NCBI GenBank assembly: GCA_016650315.1
Contig: JAENVZ010000148.1
Coordinates: 1-6,809 of the forward strand
DNA: 6,809 bases
Direction of reading: 5' to 3'
Source: Alphaproteobacteria bacterium
Lineage (GTDB): Bacteria; Pseudomonadota; Alphaproteobacteria; Sphingomonadales; Sphingomonadaceae
Each line of letters begins with the position of its first letter. The stretch's first letter is position 1. Below, in pieces: positions 5,276-6,809 of the stretch. Under the pieces are notes generated by a model that made no database searches, was not told the origin of the DNA, and saw only the letters and a list, made by a program, of their open reading frames with translations. Both the position numbers and the translations under genes were made by a program.

Positions 5276-6786
5276 ATGGATCGCTCCAGGATCGTTCATG
5301 AAAACTTCCTGCGCCGCGTGGCCGGAGGCGACCTGCCGCAAGGCCGATCGCCTGCCGGACCGTTGTCGCGCAGCGCTGCCGTTTCGATCTACCGGTCCGC
5401 CTGCCTTTCCCGTGCGCTTGATCGGACAAGCCGCACCATGCAGGCCGCAGGGCAGGGCTTTTACACAATAGGCTCATCCGGCCATGAAGGCATGGCGGCG
5501 GTTGCCGCGGCACTGCGGCCTACGGACATGGCCTTTCTGCACTATCGTGATGCCGCGTTTCAGATCCAGCGGGCCGAACAGGTTCCTGGCCAGTCGATCG
5601 TCTGGGACATGCTCCTGTCCTTTGCCTGTTCGGCGGAAGATCCCATCTCTGGCGGACGGCACAAGGTTCTGGGGTCAAGAGCACTCAACATTCCGCCGCA
5701 AACTTCCACCATCGCCAGTCACTTGCCGAAGGCGGTGGGGGCGGCCTATTCTCTGGGGCTCGCTCGTCGTCATCCGCCCGAGCACAAGACATTGCCGGAC
5801 GACGCAATTATCATGTGCTCATTCGGGGATGCGTCGGTAAATCATAGTACCGCCCAGGGTGCATTCAATGCTGCACAATGGACGGCTTACCAATCCGTAC
5901 CATTGCCGCTTCTGTTCGTTTGCGAAGACAATGGTATCGGTATCTCCACCAAAACGCCAAAAGGGTGGATTGACGCGACATTTTCGCGCCGGCCGGGCCT
6001 GAAATATTTCGCCTGCGATGGCCTCGACATTTACGACACCTATCGCGCTGCCAGGGAAGCTGAAGATTATGTCCGCACCCGGCGGAGACCTGCATTTCTC
6101 CATATGCGCACTTTGCGGCTTTATGGTCATGCGGGCGCGGACATGCCCACAACCTATATGAAGCGCGAAGAGATGGAAGCGGAAGAGGCGAATGACCCGC
6201 TGTTGCATTCGGTGCGGCTGCTCTTGGAAGCAGGTGCACTGGCTCCTGCCGAGGCGCTGGCGATTTACGAGGAAACGAATGCGCGCGTGGAACGGATCGC
6301 GGCCGAAGTCGTGACCCATCCGCGCCTGAAAACTGCCGCCGAAGTGATGGCAAGCCTGATTCCGCCGCCGCGCTCATGCAAACCGACGAATGGGCCAACC
6401 GCTGAAGCGCGTTCGGAGGCCTTTGGAGGTGATCTCAAGGCAATGGCGGAGCCGCAGATCATGTCGCGCCTGATCAACTGGGCGCTGACGGATCTGATGC
6501 TGGCATATGGCGAGATCGTGTTGATGGGCGAGGATATCGGTCGCAAAGGCGGTGTTTATGGTGTCACGCAAAAGCTTGTCACGCGGTTCGGCCGGGACCG
6601 GGTTATCGACACATTGCTGGACGAACAGTCAATTCTGGGGCTGGGGATCGGTCTTGCGCATAACGGCTTTCTTCCGATCCCGGAGATCCAGTTCCTCGCC
6701 TATCTCCACAATGCCGAGGACCAGTTGCGTGGCGAGGCGGCGACGCTGCCATTTTTCTCGAATGGTCAGTACACCAATCCCATGGT
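5276..6786 (+). CDS. Fused alpha/beta E1 subunit of a 2-oxoacid dehydrogenase (truncated at contig end)
   Basis: Thiamine-diphosphate E1 of the pyruvate/branched-chain 2-oxoacid dehydrogenase type, which decarboxylates a 2-oxoacid and passes the acyl group to lipoyl-E2. The frame has no stop from ATG 5276 to the window end. Residues about 35-300 are the alpha part: SSGHEG (67-72), SGGRHKVLGS, LNIPPQTSTIASHLPKAVGA, then the ThDP motif, here GDAS (184-187) instead of GDG, ending in EDNGIGIS (217-224), and LYGHAGADMPTTYM. From about 391 the beta part begins: LMGEDIGRKGGVYGVTQKL, DTLLDEQS with E450 at the ThDP-activating glutamate, and PEIQFLAYLHNA. Genomic sequence stops after about residue 503; the rest of beta, including the transketolase C-terminal domain, is missing because of adapter sequence. 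GAGG lies 5 nt before the ATG and overlaps the gcdH stop, suggesting coupled translation. The substrate cannot be told from sequence. Confidence 0.9.
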
Positions 6787-6809
6787 CTGTCTCTTATACA
6801 CATCTCCGA
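6787..6809 (+). other. Nextera transposase adapter read-through (not genomic)
   Basis: The terminal bases begin CTGTCTCTTATACACATCT, the 19-bp Tn5 mosaic end used in Nextera libraries, followed by CCGA, the first bases of the read-2 side adapter. Translated in frame it gives CLLYTSP after the E1 protein; on the other strand it gives the well-known artefact MCIRDR. The boundary may be off by a base because the first C could be genomic. Confidence 0.97.

Noticed and set aside
5819..6398. Two overlapping minus-strand frames opposite the E1 gene
   Set aside because: They overlap each other and a clear E1 coding frame, with no protein-like features.
6603..6803. Minus-strand frame beginning MCIRDR
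   Set aside because: Its start lies in the Nextera adapter and the rest is antisense to the E1 gene; MCIRDR is a known contamination artefact.

Overview
The window looks like chromosomal DNA from an alphaproteobacterium, most likely a sphingomonad (Sphingomonas/Sphingobium type). This rests on recalled resemblance of the NrdA N-terminus, the CPFS-type GST, the glycine-zipper protein, the 41-residue basic protein and the zinc-ribbon-less PhnA-type protein, plus GC-rich codon use. No database search was possible.

Layout. Positions 1-2402 are read from the minus strand: the 5' part of a class I ribonucleotide reductase large-subunit gene (nrdA, cut by the window edge), a GST-fold protein that may be the FtsZ-binding type FzlA, a small membrane-anchored protein with a probable frameshift, and a secreted glycine-zipper protein. 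From 2674 all genes are on the plus strand: a 41-residue basic protein, uracil-DNA glycosylase (ung), a PhnA/YjdM-like protein, glutaryl-CoA dehydrogenase (gcdH) and, 7 nt later, a fused alpha/beta E1 subunit of a 2-oxoacid dehydrogenase. The E1 frame is open to the window end. The segment 2403-2673 is a divergent intergenic region.

The last 23 bases (6787-6809) are not genomic. They match the Nextera transposase mosaic end plus the first adapter bases. This is a contig end with untrimmed adapter, so the E1 gene is truncated artificially and any protein ending in CLLYTSP is wrong.

Functional links. nrdA has two NrdR-box-like palindromes 33 bp apart and, next to its start codon, a direct repeat fitting the alphaproteobacterial LexA pattern GTTC-N7-GTTC. 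This suggests joint control by dNTP status and DNA damage. gcdH and the fused E1 gene are probably co-translated. An E1 that decarboxylates 2-oxoadipate would help make glutaryl-CoA, the substrate of GcdH, but its true substrate cannot be read from the sequence. Two hairpins downstream of minus-strand genes pair better in the minus-strand RNA because their mismatches become G-U pairs. I see no CRISPR, IS element, tRNA, rRNA or clearly novel multi-gene system.
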